Shown: positions 63,625 to 64,000 of the stretch, piece by piece
Numbering within the stretch: the first letter of the stretch is position 1
Layout of the letters: every line of letters starts with the position of its first letter
Source of the DNA: G963556115 sp963675945
Lineage (GTDB): Bacteria > Planctomycetota > SZUA-567
Length of the DNA: 64,000 bases
Reading direction: 5' to 3'
Assembly (NCBI GenBank): GCA_963675945.1
Contig: OY780932.1
Location: forward strand, 496,001 to 560,000
The notes under the pieces: generated by a model
The model's input: only the letters and a program-made list of their open reading frames with translations
Told to the model about the DNA's origin: nothing
Databases searched by the model: none
Program-made: the position numbers and the translations under genes

Positions 63625-64000
63625 CTAAAACGGCGCCCGCTCATCATCTCTCAATCCGGCGATCGGCGTATCCTCTTCCTGCCGGTACTTACCCTGCCTC
63701 AGATTCGAACCGCCGCCGAAGTACTTTGCATAATACTCATCCATATCTAGCATAATCTCCCGCGCCTTACCTTCACGGAAGGGACCGAGTATCCCAGCTT
63801 CTGCAAGCTGATCAACTATCCGGCTGGCTCGTCCATAACCGATACCGAGTTTTCGTTGTAAGAGCGAGACCGAACCTCTCCCAGACTCAATGATACGTTC
63901 CGCCGCTTCCAGAAACAACTCATCATACTCACTGATATCGGTCTCACCAACCGCCCCACCGATTACCGGCCCCTCAAGCGCAGTATGATACTCCGGACCA
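63625..64000 (-). CDS. ftsK: DNA translocase FtsK, C-terminal gamma domain (5' part outside window)
   Basis: 125 codons are visible and the gene runs off the right edge. The winged-helix gamma domain is clear: DELFLEAAERIIESGRGSVS, then LLQRKLGIGYGRASRIVDQL, then AEAGILGPFREGKAREIML. In FtsK this domain reads polar KOPS/SRS sequences and activates XerCD at dif during chromosome segregation. A short tail after the domain (YAKYFGGGSNLRQGKYRQEE, then PIAGLRDDERAPF) is longer than usual. The motor domain should lie to the right. SpoIIIE is the only serious alternative name. Confidence 0.92.
   Translation of the reverse strand, partial: GPEYHTALEGPVIGGAVGETDISEYDELFLEAAERIIESGRGSVSLLQRKLGIGYGRASRIVDQLAEAGILGPFREGKAREIMLDMDEYYAKYFGGGSNLRQGKYRQEEDTPIAGLRDDERAPF

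Overview
The window (64 kb) reads as chromosomal DNA of a motile, diderm (Gram-negative type) bacterium. Evidence: an LPS-heptose kinase gene (rfaE1/hldE type), a periplasmic HtrA-type protease, lipoproteins, two flagellins and a FliK-like hook-length protein. Core metabolic genes (nadB, thiC, aroA, lysA, purB, gatCA) are scattered in short operons. A Rex redox repressor, a short ThiC and a UroD/MtaA-family protein beside a sugar ABC transporter suggest an anaerobic or facultative lifestyle. A PVC-type lineage (Lentisphaerota-like) would fit this mix, but that is a guess; no rRNA or tRNA gene was seen to settle it. No insertion sequence, prophage or CRISPR array was seen.

Layout. 1-6.7 kb (minus): an OleC-like acyl-AMP ligase cut by the left edge, nadB and hrpA. 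7.2-8.6 kb (plus): an acidic DUF5610-like protein. 8.8-11.7 kb (minus): a partner-switching module (PP2C phosphatase, anti-sigma kinase, STAS antagonist). 12.1-12.7 kb: an orphan membrane-anchored protein. 13.0-16.8 kb (plus): isochorismatase-fold hydrolase, CYTH protein, thiC, aroA. 16.9-23.1 kb (minus): a catabolic operon of GntR-type regulator, permease, binding protein, ATPase and UroD-like protein. 23.7-26.7 kb: a PreP-like M16C peptidase. 27.1-29.3 kb (plus): rex and lysA. 29.4-34.3 kb (minus): glycosyltransferase, second isochorismatase-fold protein, cobM, rfaE1, htrA. 34.4-36.2 kb: methyltransferase and two lipoproteins. 36.7-40.2 kb: purB and a rare alpha/beta-hydrolase::PanE-like fusion. 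40.8-46.3 kb: a small orphan, then a minus operon (membrane protein, cinA, phosphoesterase, gatC, gatA, DUF2062). 46.6-49.4 kb: FliK-like gene. 49.7-54.3 kb (minus): a 1.1k-residue cyclic-nucleotide-binding protein of unknown function, a 58-residue Trm112-like protein and an aldo/keto reductase. 54.6-56.5 kb: small secreted protein and MATE transporter. 57.1-63.3 kb (minus): two very large flagellins. 63.6 kb to the edge: C-terminal end of FtsK.

The most notable non-gene signals are these. A 334-bp cluster of seven perfect inverted repeats follows the fusion gene, and part of it recurs in another gap. A stretch downstream of flagellin 1 folds far better as minus-strand RNA than as DNA, because it uses G-U pairs, and it ends in two tandem terminators. 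Both flagellins carry sigma-28-like promoters with an identical 11-bp core. A 257-bp tract is almost identical between the two flagellin 3' ends and looks like gene conversion. A G-run cluster sits inside the loop of a 12-bp inverted repeat. A CTGTG pentanucleotide repeat lies at the predicted transcription start of the catabolic operon.
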